The notes under the pieces were generated by a model, which ran no database searches, was not told the origin of the DNA, and was given only the letters and a program-made list of their open reading frames with translations. A stretch of 64,000 nt of DNA from Waddliaceae bacterium (GTDB lineage Bacteria; Chlamydiota; Chlamydiia; Chlamydiales; GCA-2709385), in NCBI GenBank assembly GCA_002709385.1, contig PAQS01000018.1, forward strand, positions 25,784 through 89,783. The letters are read 5' to 3'. Below are positions 24,673 to 33,918 of the stretch, piece after piece. Within the stretch, counting starts at the first letter, position 1. Every line of letters begins with the position of its first letter. Made by a program: the position numbers and the translations under genes.

Positions 24673-27393
24673 ATGAAGAAAATACTTCTTTTCTTTATTC
24701 ACTATATTATTCGTATCAGTTTAAAAATTCGCTATCGGATTACGATAAAAGGGAAAGAAAACTTATCGAAAGAAGCTTTGAGCCGTTCAAAGGGAATTTT
24801 ATTCTTACCGAATCACCCTTGTCAAATGGACCCAGTGATTGTAGCTTCTCTTCTTTGGGGACGCTTTTCTCCTCGTGCTATGATGGCAGAATATGTCTAT
24901 TACACACCTGGAATTCATTGGATAGCAAAAAAAATTCGTGCAGTACCTATCCCTAATTTTGATCTTTCTATGAATTCGTACAAACGCAAAGTAAACGACA
25001 AAGCGTTTGATGAAGCTATTGATACAATAGAGAATAATGGAAATTTCTTGATTTATCCAGGTGCTCGCTTAAAGCATACAAATAAAGAAGTTGTAGGGGG
25101 AGCGAGTGGGGTTCATCGAATTTTACAAGATGTACCAGAAGCAAATATTGTTTTGGTTCGTACGACCGGTCTGTGGGGAAGTCGCTTTTCTCGCGCGATT
25201 TCTGGGACTGTTCCTTCTTTTGGTTCGACGTTTTTCGGTGCCATCAAAGATGCTTTTAAAAATCTTATTTTCTTTATGCCTAAGCGTAGAGTAACTGTTG
25301 AATTTGTAAGTAATCCTCCAGACTTTCCTTACAATGGAACTCGTTCTGAAATCAATCAGTACCTAGAAACATTCTATAATACGGGTCATGAAGGACAAGA
25401 AGAAGAAGGGGAGCCTTTAGTGCTTGTTTCTAATTATTTTTGGAAACAAGAGTACCCTGAAATTACTGCGAATAAATCTCAATATGAAGATGTTGTTGAT
25501 GTAAGTTCTGTATCACAAAAAATAAAAGATACGGTTTTATCTGAGCTTTCTCAGATGTCTCATAAGCCTGTAGCGGAAATCAAAGAAAATATGCACCTGT
25601 CTATGGATCTTGGTTTAGATTCGTTAGATGGTGCAGATCTTGTTGTATTTCTTGAAAATCACTTTGAAGTCTCAGGTGTGTTGCCAGGGCATTTAACAAC
25701 CGTAAGCCGTGTGATTAGTATTGCTGCTAAACAAACCGAGATAGAAGAAACAGTTGATGAAGATGTGAAGTCTGGAGAGGCTTGGTTCAAGAATCAAGAT
25801 CGACCAGACGCTATTATTCCTGCTGGAAAAACCATTGGAGAGGTATTTCTTAAACAGTGTGATCGCATGGGCAATGTAATGGCTTGTGTTGACGATAAGG
25901 GAAATACCATGACTTATCGCCAACTTAAAATGCGTGCCATTCTTCTGGCTCGTTACATACGACAGCTTCCAGGTGATACAGTAGGAATTCTTCTTCCTTC
26001 CACTATAGCGTCAACTTTATGCATTTTTGCTTGTCAGTTAGCACGTAAAGTACCTGTTATGGTCAATTGGACAGTTGGACCTCGTCACTTAAAGACGGTT
26101 GTAGAGGTTAGTGAAATTCAATCTGTATTGACTTCTTGGAAATTTTTAGATCGTTTGGATGGAGTTGATTTAGATGGCATCGATGATAAGCTTTTGATGC
26201 TTGAAGATATCGTACGTGATTTAACATTGCTTGATAAGGTGAAAACAGGGCTTCTTTCTACAAGAAAGGCAAGCGCTCTCATGAAACATTTTGGCTTAAA
26301 TGAAGTAAGTGAGAACTCTCCTTCTGTGATGCTCTTTACTAGTGGTACAGAAGGGGCTCCAAAAGGGGTACCTCTTAGTCACCGCAATATTTTATTCAAT
26401 CAAAGATCAACAATAGAAAAAATTATTTTAGAGAAGTCGGACGTCCTTTACGGTATGCTTCCTCCTTTTCATTCGTTTGGTTTCAATGTTACAGGAATCT
26501 TACCTATTTTAGCGGGAGTTAAGGCGGTTTACTATCCGAATCCTACAGATAGCGTAGCTCTTGCAAAAGGGGTCGAAAAATGGAAAGTAACCCTTTTATG
26601 TAGTGCCCCAACTTTCCTTAATGCCATTCTTCGTTCGGGAGAAAAATCCTTATTTGATAGTGTGCGTTACTTCATGGTAGGGGCTGAAAAAGCACCGCCA
26701 GAATTACGTACACTTGTAAATAGTATGGGAGGAGATCGTGAGCTTTTAGATGGGTATGGCATTACAGAGTGTGCTCCTGTTCTTACAATCACAATACCTG
26801 GGGAAAAAGCGAAGGGAGTGGGAAAACCTATTCCCGGCATCGAAATGAAAATTATTCATGCCGAAACTCACGCTCCTATAGAGCAAGGAGAACAAGGGCT
26901 GATTATTGCTCATGGACCTAATGTATTTCCTGGCTATGCAAATGCAGGTATTCGCAATCCTTTCATTGATCTGGATGGGAAACGCTGGTACAACACAGGA
27001 GATTTAGGCTTCTTCGACGAAGAAGGATGTTTGCATTTATCCGGACGTCTCAAACGTTTCATTAAGGTTGGGGGAGAAATGGTGAGTCTTCTTGCTATCG
27101 AAAGCGCCCTCTTAGAAGCAATCCCTCAAATGGAATGGAAAATACGTAAAGATCAAGAAGGACCACTACTTGCTGTATGTGCAGAGGAAGTAGCAGGTGA
27201 AAAACCAAATGTTTACCTCTTCACCACATTTCCTTGCTCTGTAGAAGAAGCAAACCAAGCATTGCGTTCACAAGGTTTTAGCAATATTGTTCGCATTTCA
27301 TCAGTGGAAGAACTGGAAGAAATCCCAGTAATGGGAACAGGCAAAATCTTTTATCGTCGGCTCGAGCAGTGGTATGTTCACGCAAGTGAGTAA
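24673..27393 (+). CDS. aas: Fusion of PlsC acyltransferase, acyl carrier protein and acyl-ACP/CoA ligase (Aas-like)
   Basis: Three domains are seen from the ATG at 24673, which has GGAG 6 bases upstream. Residues about 1-235 are an acyltransferase with the NHPCQMD motif at 47-53. Residues about 275-360 are an acyl carrier domain with the phosphopantetheine serine Ser317 in LGLDSLDGADL. The rest is an AMP-forming ligase with LFTSGTEGAPKGVPLSH, LDGYGITECAP and WYNTGDLG. Aas enzymes re-acylate lysophospholipids. Chlamydia is recalled to have plsC and aas as separate adjacent genes (CT775/CT776). The fused carrier domain suggests fatty acid is activated and passed on within one protein. Confidence 0.88.
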   Translation: MKKILLFFIHYIIRISLKIRYRITIKGKENLSKEALSRSKGILFLPNHPCQMDPVIVASLLWGRFSPRAMMAEYVYYTPGIHWIAKKIRAVPIPNFDLSMNSYKRKVNDKAFDEAIDTIENNGNFLIYPGARLKHTNKEVVGGASGVHRILQDVPEANIVLVRTTGLWGSRFSRAISGTVPSFGSTFFGAIKDAFKNLIFFMPKRRVTVEFVSNPPDFPYNGTRSEINQYLETFYNTGHEGQEEEGEPLVLVSNYFWKQEYPEITANKSQYEDVVDVSSVSQKIKDTVLSELSQMSHKPVAEIKENMHLSMDLGLDSLDGADLVVFLENHFEVSGVLPGHLTTVSRVISIAAKQTEIEETVDEDVKSGEAWFKNQDRPDAIIPAGKTIGEVFLKQCDRMGNVMACVDDKGNTMTYRQLKMRAILLARYIRQLPGDTVGILLPSTIASTLCIFACQLARKVPVMVNWTVGPRHLKTVVEVSEIQSVLTSWKFLDRLDGVDLDGIDDKLLMLEDIVRDLTLLDKVKTGLLSTRKASALMKHFGLNEVSENSPSVMLFTSGTEGAPKGVPLSHRNILFNQRSTIEKIILEKSDVLYGMLPPFHSFGFNVTGILPILAGVKAVYYPNPTDSVALAKGVEKWKVTLLCSAPTFLNAILRSGEKSLFDSVRYFMVGAEKAPPELRTLVNSMGGDRELLDGYGITECAPVLTITIPGEKAKGVGKPIPGIEMKIIHAETHAPIEQGEQGLIIAHGPNVFPGYANAGIRNPFIDLDGKRWYNTGDLGFFDEEGCLHLSGRLKRFIKVGGEMVSLLAIESALLEAIPQMEWKIRKDQEGPLLAVCAEEVAGEKPNVYLFTTFPCSVEEANQALRSQGFSNIVRISSVEELEEIPVMGTGKIFYRRLEQWYVHASE

Positions 27394-27468
27394 ATAAAAT
27401 TTGAGTAATTGATATTTAGAGAAAATATCTATAAACTATTTGATTTTAATTAGTATAAGTTATTGTTT

Positions 27469-28908
27469 ATGAGTATAAAAACCGAACTACGCCTTTTTAA
27501 TACTGAAACACGGACAAAAGAACCGCTAAAAACGATGCAAGCGAATTATGTGAAGTTGTATACCTGCGGACCTACGGTATACGATTACGCACATATTGGA
27601 AATTTTCGTACTTATATTTTCGAAGATCTTCTTCGCCGTACACTCTCTTTTATGGGGTATCAGGTGGAGCAGGTAATGAATCTTACAGATGTTGATGATA
27701 AAACCATTAGGGGAGCTATTAAGCAAGGTGTCACTCTTGATGAGTATACTCAACCCTATAAAGATTCTTTTTTTGAAGATTTAGATACTTTGGGGATTCA
27801 GAGAGCGGAACATTATCCGGCAGCTACAGAATATGTTCCTGAAATGATCGCTTTTATTCAAGATTTGATTGAGAAAGGGGTCGCCTATCAGGGAGCTGAT
27901 GGAAGTGTGTATTTTTCTATTCAGCAATTTCCTCGCTACGGCTGCCTATCTCATTTACGTTTGGATGAGTTGGAAGCTGGTCGATCTAATCGTATTAGCT
28001 CTGATGAGTATGAAAAAGACTGTGTTGCTGATTTTGTTTTGTGGAAAGCTTTAGATGCTGAGCGAGATGGAAATATTTATTGGGAAAGTCCTTTTGGTAA
28101 AGGAAGACCGGGTTGGCATTTAGAGTGTTCTACGATGGCCATGAGTATTCTTGGTGAAACGGTGGATATTCATGTGGGTGGAGTGGATAATATGTTTCCG
28201 CACCATGAAAATGAGATTGCCCAGTCTGAGTGTCGTTCAGGTAAGCGTTTTGCTAATTTATGGATGCACTCTGAGCATTTGATTGTGAATAACAAGAAGA
28301 TGTCTAAGAGTCTCGGTAACTTTTATACTCTTCGAGATCTTTTGAAGCAGGGATATGAAGGGGCACATGTTCGATATTTGCTTTTGAGTACTCACTATAA
28401 AACACAGCTAAATTTCACCTTAGATGGTCTTGCTGCGGCAAAAGCCTCTTTACAGAGGGTGAATGACTTCATTGCTCGTATCAAGGAGCAAGAAGGAGCT
28501 GGAGATAGCAGCGCGATTGATCGTGTTTTAGAAGATGCTATGGAGAAGTTTTATCAAGCCTTAGCGGATGACTTGAATATATCAGTTGCTCTTGCCTCGG
28601 TGTTTGATCTTGTTCGTGAAGTCAATGCTCTTGTTGATGCGGGTAAGGTTGGAAAAATTGAAGCTGAAAAAGTTGTGGCATTGATGCAGCGTTTTGATGA
28701 AGTGCTTTGTGTGTTTTCTTTTGAGCAAGAAGAAACAAAAGCTCCGCAAGAGCTAGAAGAAGCTTTAGTAAAAAGGCAGCAAGCGAGAGCGGATAAGAAT
28801 TGGGCTTTAGCGGATGAGTTGAGGGACTTGATTCAGTCTAGAGGGTATATCATTTTAGACGGACCAGAAGGGTCTAAATTAAAAAAAACAGAAGAAAGTA
28901 GGTCTTAA
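27469..28908 (+). CDS. cysS: Cysteinyl-tRNA synthetase
   Basis: This is a class I synthetase. CGPTVYDYAHIGNFRTY holds a zinc cysteine and the HIGH-like motif (HIGN), GWHLECSTM the other zinc site, HHENEIAQSE the zinc His, and KKMSKSLGN the KMSKS loop. The length of about 479 is typical. I use the ATG at 27469, two codons after a TTG that also opens the frame. In C. trachomatis cysS lies next to lysS; here four small genes separate them. Confidence 0.96.
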   Translation: MSIKTELRLFNTETRTKEPLKTMQANYVKLYTCGPTVYDYAHIGNFRTYIFEDLLRRTLSFMGYQVEQVMNLTDVDDKTIRGAIKQGVTLDEYTQPYKDSFFEDLDTLGIQRAEHYPAATEYVPEMIAFIQDLIEKGVAYQGADGSVYFSIQQFPRYGCLSHLRLDELEAGRSNRISSDEYEKDCVADFVLWKALDAERDGNIYWESPFGKGRPGWHLECSTMAMSILGETVDIHVGGVDNMFPHHENEIAQSECRSGKRFANLWMHSEHLIVNNKKMSKSLGNFYTLRDLLKQGYEGAHVRYLLLSTHYKTQLNFTLDGLAAAKASLQRVNDFIARIKEQEGAGDSSAIDRVLEDAMEKFYQALADDLNISVALASVFDLVREVNALVDAGKVGKIEAEKVVALMQRFDEVLCVFSFEQEETKAPQELEEALVKRQQARADKNWALADELRDLIQSRGYIILDGPEGSKLKKTEESRS

Positions 28909-28912
28909 GAGA

Positions 28913-29158
28913 ATGGCAAGAACAAAAGACGAAAAGCTTTTGGTGAAGTTATATCAAGAAGCCCGGAGACATGAAGATACAGATATCAATTTAGATCCTT
29001 ATCTAATTGGTAAAGCCATGGGCTTACGTGAGCATGCCGTTAAAGTTATGGTTAATACCCTCACACAAGCCAATTTCGTTAAAAAAGTAGGTAAGCTCGT
29101 TTATATTACCAGTAATGGGTATAAGCTAGCTGAAGAGCTTTGTGGGGCTCCTGCTTAA
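28913..29158 (+). CDS. Small winged-helix-like protein
   Basis: The protein has 81 residues. The pattern DINLDPYLIGKAMGLREHAVKVMVNTL (helix-turn-helix) followed by FVKKVGKLVYITSNGYKLAEEL (wing) fits a compact winged-helix DNA-binding fold with no sensor domain. It starts 4 bases after cysS, and its TAA overlaps the ATG of the ferredoxin gene (TAATG). It could be a small regulator or a protein-binding winged helix; nothing in it reveals a ligand. Confidence 0.75.
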   Translation: MARTKDEKLLVKLYQEARRHEDTDINLDPYLIGKAMGLREHAVKVMVNTLTQANFVKKVGKLVYITSNGYKLAEELCGAPA

Positions 29159-29526
29159 TGGAACGGAAGGAGTTCTTTGGTGCAGCATTAAAATATTTTA
29201 CTGGTAAGGCGTTAGAAGTTGTAGAAGAGAATCCTCTTCTTGAACAGTTGGAAGCGCTTGCTGATAAAAAATCTGATGAACGTCGCCAACGACCTCCGGG
29301 AGCTCCAGAATCAGACCACAAATTCCAAGAAATGTGTACAGGATGTGATGGCTGTATGGTGGCATGTCCTGTAAATATTCTTATGGTAGAGGATATGGAT
29401 ACCCGTCACCCTCTCCTCTACCCAGATAAGAATCCCTGCATTCAATGTAGTGCTTTTCCTTGTATCACAGCTTGCCCTACGGGAGCTCTGTCTTTTAATC
29501 ATGGGACAGAACTACGAGAGATATAG
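29158..29526 (+). CDS. Ferredoxin-type protein with two [4Fe-4S] motifs
   Basis: I start at the ATG at 29158, overlapping the previous stop. Two cluster motifs are seen: CX2CX2CX3CP (Cys60, 63, 66, 70) and CX2CX4CX3CP (Cys94, 97, 102, 106), an arrangement like NapF/NapG-type electron carriers. The N-terminal 50 residues are charged and helical. The redox partner is unknown, as no oxidoreductase gene adjoins. Confidence 0.85.
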   Translation: MERKEFFGAALKYFTGKALEVVEENPLLEQLEALADKKSDERRQRPPGAPESDHKFQEMCTGCDGCMVACPVNILMVEDMDTRHPLLYPDKNPCIQCSAFPCITACPTGALSFNHGTELREI

Positions 29527-29560
29527 ATTTGAGAAAAGTAAAACAGCGCTTTAGAGATTT

Positions 29561-29709
29561 AACTCTGTGACTCGGTAGTGATTTTTTAAGTAGGCAATTT
29601 ATAAAAGCTGGCTAGTACTTAAATCATATAAAAAAACTCCCGAATAAGCACAGTGTTTAATTAGGAATTTTTCTTTTAGCTTATAAGTTCACCACGGAGT
29701 CACCGAGTA
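29561..29709. repeat. Two divergent arms of the ACCACAGAG-type repeat
   Basis: At 29561-29580 there is AACTCTGTGACTCGGTAGTG (right-arm type), and at 29691-29708 ACCACGGAGTCACCGAGT (left-arm type). They are inverted relative to each other and occur in the opposite order from the intact elements, as if two partial copies remain. They fill the 212-base gap between the ferredoxin gene and the convergent gene at 29739. Confidence 0.65.
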
Positions 29710-29738
29710 TTTAACTAAGTAAAAAAAGTTATTTTCTT

Positions 29739-30284
29739 CTAGCTCGTACTAATACTTAAAAAGCAGTATTCTTTTGGAAATGTACTTTTAAGAATTTCTT
29801 GTATTTCTTCTAAAACAAAATCACGAGCTCCATTTTTTCCATGCCCAAAAGAGCCTTGGTAAAAAGGAGAGATGTGAGCGTGGAGCATCGGATTAGGGTC
29901 TATACTGATTACTGTCAGGGTAACTTGGTATTCACATGCATTGAAGGTATGGTTTCCATATGAAAGATGATCAGTAAAGTGACGAAGGTTTGCCTTGTAG
30001 GTTTCTAGGTCAGGTCGTTCTTCACATTGAACATGCTTTTGAGGAAAGACATCTTGAATAGCTTCTATCGTTTTTTTTCTCGTTTCTTGTTCAAGAGAAG
30101 AACAAGTTGTAGAGCTTGGAACAATTGAATATTGACACAGGTCTTTTTGTCCTTCTTTATGTGTAAGATAAAGCCAGACAGAGAACTTATCTATCTGAAA
30201 TATTTCTTCTGAAACAGTGTTAGATTGATTTTCCATGCTCCAGTTAGAGAGCTCATTTTGAAAAATTTCTACAGCATTCATCAT
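29739..30284 (-). CDS. Hypothetical protein
   Basis: The protein has 181 residues and no family I recognise. It lacks a signal peptide or membrane segment and appears mixed alpha/beta, with a conserved-looking CEYQVTLTVISIDPN strand and a Gly-rich QGSFGHGKNGARDF loop near residue 145. It is convergent with the ferredoxin gene. AAAGGA-like sequence precedes the ATG. It could be a small secreted or chaperone-like protein; no evidence decides. Confidence 0.7.
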   Translation of the reverse strand: MMNAVEIFQNELSNWSMENQSNTVSEEIFQIDKFSVWLYLTHKEGQKDLCQYSIVPSSTTCSSLEQETRKKTIEAIQDVFPQKHVQCEERPDLETYKANLRHFTDHLSYGNHTFNACEYQVTLTVISIDPNPMLHAHISPFYQGSFGHGKNGARDFVLEEIQEILKSTFPKEYCFLSISTS

Positions 30285-30402
30285 GATATCCTTTTTTTTA
30301 TGTCATGACCAAAAGATGACAGGATCTTATACGGTAGTTATTTAAATATTTATTTCATAGTGCTTAATATGATAGAGAAGGTAGAAAAGATGAGAATTTT
30401 TT

Positions 30403-30645
30403 ATGGGATTAATAGAATCTTTAATAAATCAACAAAATCACAATAATCTTTCTGCTTTGTTGAGTTATTTAAAATCTTTTAATCAAAACAAAAAATTAGT
30501 TAGTAGTATATGTTCAGATAAAAAATCTGTATTTTTCGAACTAACAGATGAGCAAATTGATTATGTAAGAGAATGTATTAATCCTGAGGTTTTAAAAAAT
30601 CTTGGTTGGACTGGAGAAGGCGCTGTTTTTGAAAATAAACAATAG
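30403..30645 (+). CDS. Small hypothetical protein
   Basis: The ORF has 80 codons and an ATG at 30403. The predicted product is helical with a middle strand (SVFFELTDEQIDYVRECI) and ends GWTGEGAVFENKQ. The ribosome binding site is poor. A strong hairpin follows within 30 bases, which supports transcription here. No family is recognised; it could be a lineage-specific gene. Confidence 0.55.
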   Translation: MGLIESLINQQNHNNLSALLSYLKSFNQNKKLVSSICSDKKSVFFELTDEQIDYVRECINPEVLKNLGWTGEGAVFENKQ

Positions 30646-30668
30646 AAAGCAGAAGGCTCTACATTCTA

Positions 30669-30700
30669 ATCGGCGGGAAAGAGGATCCCCGCCGAATTTT
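30669..30700. terminator. Bidirectional hairpin terminator
   Basis: CGGCGGG (30671-30677) pairs with CCCGCCG (30688-30694) with AATTTT on the right. It lies between the convergent small gene and lysS and can serve both. Confidence 0.65.
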
Positions 30701-30717
30701 ACCTAGTAGAAGAAGAA

Positions 30718-32358
30718 TTAGGTACAAGCTTTTTCTGTAGCGCTTGCTTCTTCTTCTGATGGATGATTTCCGTGATCAAGAGGTTTCATCCATGGGAAGT
30801 AGAGAACATCTCGTATAGAAAGAGCTTGGGTAAAGACCATAACGAGACGGTCGATTCCAATTCCTACTCCACCAGCTGGTGGCATACCCTGGCAAATCGC
30901 TTCAATAAACTCTTCATCTAAAGGATTTGCTTCATCATCGCCTTTTTCTAGCTTTTCCGCTTGGTCTTCTAAGAGACGGCGCTGAATTTGTGGGTCATTC
31001 AGTTCAGAGTACGCATTACATGCCTCGCTACCCACAATGAAACTTTCAAAACGCTCTACAATACCTTGTTCTTTTTCTTTAGGATCACGGTGCAGTTTGC
31101 AGAGAGGGGTTGTTTCAATAGGGTGATCAATGATGTGATGAGGTTGTACCAAATGCTCTTCAGCAGTTTCTTCGAATAGTTTGGCGATTAAAAGGCCTCT
31201 AGGAAGTTTCTTAGCATCTTCAGCTGAAATTTTCGGGAAAGTACTGAGCTTTTCTCGAAGTTCATCATCACTCATTTGATCTACATCAATTTTTCCAAAT
31301 TTCTTGATCGCATCTTTTACTGTAAGACGCGCCCAAGGAGCTTTCATGTCGATCATGACAGGCTCTTCGCCTTCGTTGCGAATATAAGGAATCTTAGTAT
31401 CACCAAACAGCTCTAAAGCAATCTTCTCATACAAAGTTTCAACACAATGCATCATGTCATTGTAATCCCAATAAGAAGCATAAGCTTCTAGCATGGTAAA
31501 TTCAGGATTGTGTGTTCTATCAATACCTTCATTACGGAATACTTTAGATAGTTCGAAAACACGACCCATACCACCGACTAAAAGCTTCTTCAAAGAAATC
31601 TCTAAAGAGATGCGAAGGAACATATGTTGATTTAAGGCGTTGAGTTTTGTCTCAAAAGGAGCCGCTTCCGCACCACCATAAATACTCTGTATTACAGGAG
31701 TTTCAACTTCTAAGAAGGATTGCTCTTCAAAGTGCTTACGTACAATGCGTAAAATGTGGCTTCGTGTGCGGAAACGCTTTTGTACATCAGCATTGCTGAT
31801 AAGATCCAACCAACGCTTACGATAGCGTTGTTCTTTATCGCTAAGGCCAGAATGCTTATCAGGTAAAGGAAGTAAAGTTTTACAAAGCAATGTTACCGTT
31901 TTTACAAAAATTGTAAGCTCTCCCTTTCCAGTACGGAAAAGATGCCCTTTAACTCCAATGATATCGCCTAAATCAAGCTTTTTCTCAATAAATTTAATAG
32001 GAGAAGGAGCTTGAGCTACAGAAGAAGATTCTGGGTTATAACCATCCACAGAACTATGGTCTCTGTTGAACATAATTTGTATTCTGCCATGTTCATCTTG
32101 CAGCTGCCCAAAAGCGTTTTTTCCCATGGCACGGAAAAGAACAAGGCGCCCAGCTAAACAAACTTCTCCAGTTTTTCCTAATTCAGCATCTTCGCTATTT
32201 CCAACTTCATGGCCAGTCCATTGTTTATGGAGCTCATGAGAAAAATGAGTGGGGGTGAATTTGTGAGGGTAGGGTTCAACACCGAGCTCACGGATTTCAG
32301 CTAACTTTTGGCTGCGGTTGATGAATTCTTCATGCTCATGATAATCAGGACGGCTCAT
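30718..32358 (-). CDS. lysS: Lysyl-tRNA synthetase, class II
   Basis: The N-terminal OB fold (about 60-160) includes AGRLVLFRAMGKNAFGQLQD. Class II motif 2 is FRNEGIDRTHNPEFTMLE and motif 3 is GGVGIGIDRLVM near residue 505. The length of 546 is slightly long for LysS, with a charged C-terminal tail after the catalytic domain. LysS joins lysine to tRNA-Lys. Neighbouring cysS and priA repeat the chlamydial order. Confidence 0.96.
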   Translation of the reverse strand: MSRPDYHEHEEFINRSQKLAEIRELGVEPYPHKFTPTHFSHELHKQWTGHEVGNSEDAELGKTGEVCLAGRLVLFRAMGKNAFGQLQDEHGRIQIMFNRDHSSVDGYNPESSSVAQAPSPIKFIEKKLDLGDIIGVKGHLFRTGKGELTIFVKTVTLLCKTLLPLPDKHSGLSDKEQRYRKRWLDLISNADVQKRFRTRSHILRIVRKHFEEQSFLEVETPVIQSIYGGAEAAPFETKLNALNQHMFLRISLEISLKKLLVGGMGRVFELSKVFRNEGIDRTHNPEFTMLEAYASYWDYNDMMHCVETLYEKIALELFGDTKIPYIRNEGEEPVMIDMKAPWARLTVKDAIKKFGKIDVDQMSDDELREKLSTFPKISAEDAKKLPRGLLIAKLFEETAEEHLVQPHHIIDHPIETTPLCKLHRDPKEKEQGIVERFESFIVGSEACNAYSELNDPQIQRRLLEDQAEKLEKGDDEANPLDEEFIEAICQGMPPAGGVGIGIDRLVMVFTQALSIRDVLYFPWMKPLDHGNHPSEEEASATEKACT

Positions 32359-32588
32359 CTTATAATAAATCTTTTTTCAGGTTGAATCAGAGTGGTTATT
32401 TACTAACAAAAAATAGTTTAGATCTTAGGTGTTTATTTGTCTAGATTCTCAGATTTCTATTATTTACAGTAATAAATTTATTTTTTTAACATAACAACCT
32501 CAGATACCCCTAGTCTTTCTTTACAAAAATAGAAAAACCGAAACAATAGCAGGTAGAGAGTCAATTTATTGTTTTGTGAGTGAGTGGC

Positions 32589-33656
32589 ATGAGAAGGGCA
32601 GTCTTTTTGGTCTTAGGAATCCTAGTATTGATGATGGGGGCAGGGTGTAATCGAGCAGCGGAACGAGGTGGGGCACGAGCACAAACCCTTCTGGCAGAAG
32701 TAGAACTGCTCAATGAAAGCCGGAAGTTCGATAAAGCTCAAGAGACTTTAGAAGAGGTTTTCTCTATTTTAGATGAACTCAATCAAAAAGATCCGAGTAA
32801 TTTAGATTTTATTTTTATGCGTAGCAAAGCGTATATGCTTCGCTTTTTGAGTTTAAATACTCAAATCATCGAGAAGGCAGATATCCGTAAGCGCAGTCTT
32901 GTTCGTATGGCAGAAATGCATGAATATGAGGGATATGACGAAAATATTGAGGCTCTGCAGGCGCTTTTGATTAAGGTATTGAATTCAGAACGTGAACTAA
33001 CTTTAAGCAATCGTGGCTTTATACATGGAATGTTGGCAGCTTCTTGTCGTCTAAGTGATGAAAAAACCAATGAAGCCATCACACAATATGGTCTTGCTAT
33101 CAAAGCCTATCAAACTCAGCTTAAAAAACTAAAAGAAGAGCATAGTAAGATGTCTCCTCATACACTGGCGATTCAAAAGCTTGAAAATACGATTCGCCAG
33201 ATACAATTGCAGCAGGTAGAGGTTTTGCTTCTGGGTGAAGATTGGACACAGGCTTTAGGGCAATTACAGACAAATATGGCAGGAACGGATTTACAGTTTT
33301 TTTCCACGCAATTTGAGATTGTAGAAGATCATTTAGAGCAAATTAAAGAAAAAATAGCGTTGGCTGATCAGCAAGAAGCAAAGACAAGAGGTGATAAACT
33401 AGCAAAGGCTTTGGAAGATAGACGTGGAGCTTGGTCTGCAGTACGTGATGAGGTAGGTGGAGTCAATCCCTATCGTTCGGAACAGCTTCTCAATCAAATT
33501 TACCTTGCAGATTTAAAAAATAACCTCATTTACAGAATTATTTGTTACTATAACTTGAAGCAAGAAAGTGAGTTAAAAGAAGCAGAAAAAGTGCTCGGGA
33601 CCTATTATCCTGATGTAAAAGCAGATCTTATGGAAATGCTGGAGCAGTATCAGTAG
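32589..33656 (+). CDS. Putative lipoprotein with helical (TPR-like) repeats
   Basis: I use the ATG at 32589; a GTG lies three codons upstream. The first 20 residues are a lipoprotein signal with the lipobox LMMGAGC, giving Cys20 as the acylated residue. The rest is helical with TPR-like pairs (ARAQTLLAEVELLNESRKFDKAQ-type start, then EAITQYGLAIKAY and DWTQALGQLQ). It is likely outer-membrane anchored and faces the periplasm. Function is unknown; it is followed by a small membrane protein in the same direction. Confidence 0.8.
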   Translation: MRRAVFLVLGILVLMMGAGCNRAAERGGARAQTLLAEVELLNESRKFDKAQETLEEVFSILDELNQKDPSNLDFIFMRSKAYMLRFLSLNTQIIEKADIRKRSLVRMAEMHEYEGYDENIEALQALLIKVLNSERELTLSNRGFIHGMLAASCRLSDEKTNEAITQYGLAIKAYQTQLKKLKEEHSKMSPHTLAIQKLENTIRQIQLQQVEVLLLGEDWTQALGQLQTNMAGTDLQFFSTQFEIVEDHLEQIKEKIALADQQEAKTRGDKLAKALEDRRGAWSAVRDEVGGVNPYRSEQLLNQIYLADLKNNLIYRIICYYNLKQESELKEAEKVLGTYYPDVKADLMEMLEQYQ

Positions 33657-33698
33657 TCAATTGTTAAAAGATGGCACTTGCTTGAAGGAGCTGAATTT

Positions 33699-33875
33699 AT
33701 GTTTGATGCGTTTCGAAAATTTCGTGATGCAAGTAGCGCGACAAAGTGGTTTATCATTAATGTAGGAATGGTTCTTCTCATTGTATTTGTTACGACCATA
33801 TACGCTTATGGTCGTTTAAACAATGCAAGAAGCTACGATACAAGTAAGAAAATGACAGAGGATGTCGCTGATTAA
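33699..33875 (+). CDS. Small single-pass membrane protein
   Basis: The protein has 58 residues from the ATG at 33699, preceded by GAAGGAG. One membrane helix covers about residues 19-41 (WFIINVGMVLLIVFVTTIYAYG), with a charged C-terminal tail. It lies 42 bases after the lipoprotein gene and is probably co-transcribed with it, so the two may form a small envelope unit. No family is recognised. Confidence 0.75.
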   Translation: MFDAFRKFRDASSATKWFIINVGMVLLIVFVTTIYAYGRLNNARSYDTSKKMTEDVAD

Positions 33876-33882
33876 TGATGCA

Positions 33883-33915
33883 GTAAAGGCGCAAGATATT
33901 GCGCCTTTACTTCGT
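33883..33915. terminator. Perfect hairpin between convergent genes
   Basis: GTAAAGGCGCAA (33883-33894) pairs with TTGCGCCTTTAC (33899-33910) over a GATA loop, between the small membrane protein and the CheA-like gene. The T tract is short, so it is probably a shared terminator. Confidence 0.7.
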
Positions 33916-33918
33916 TTA

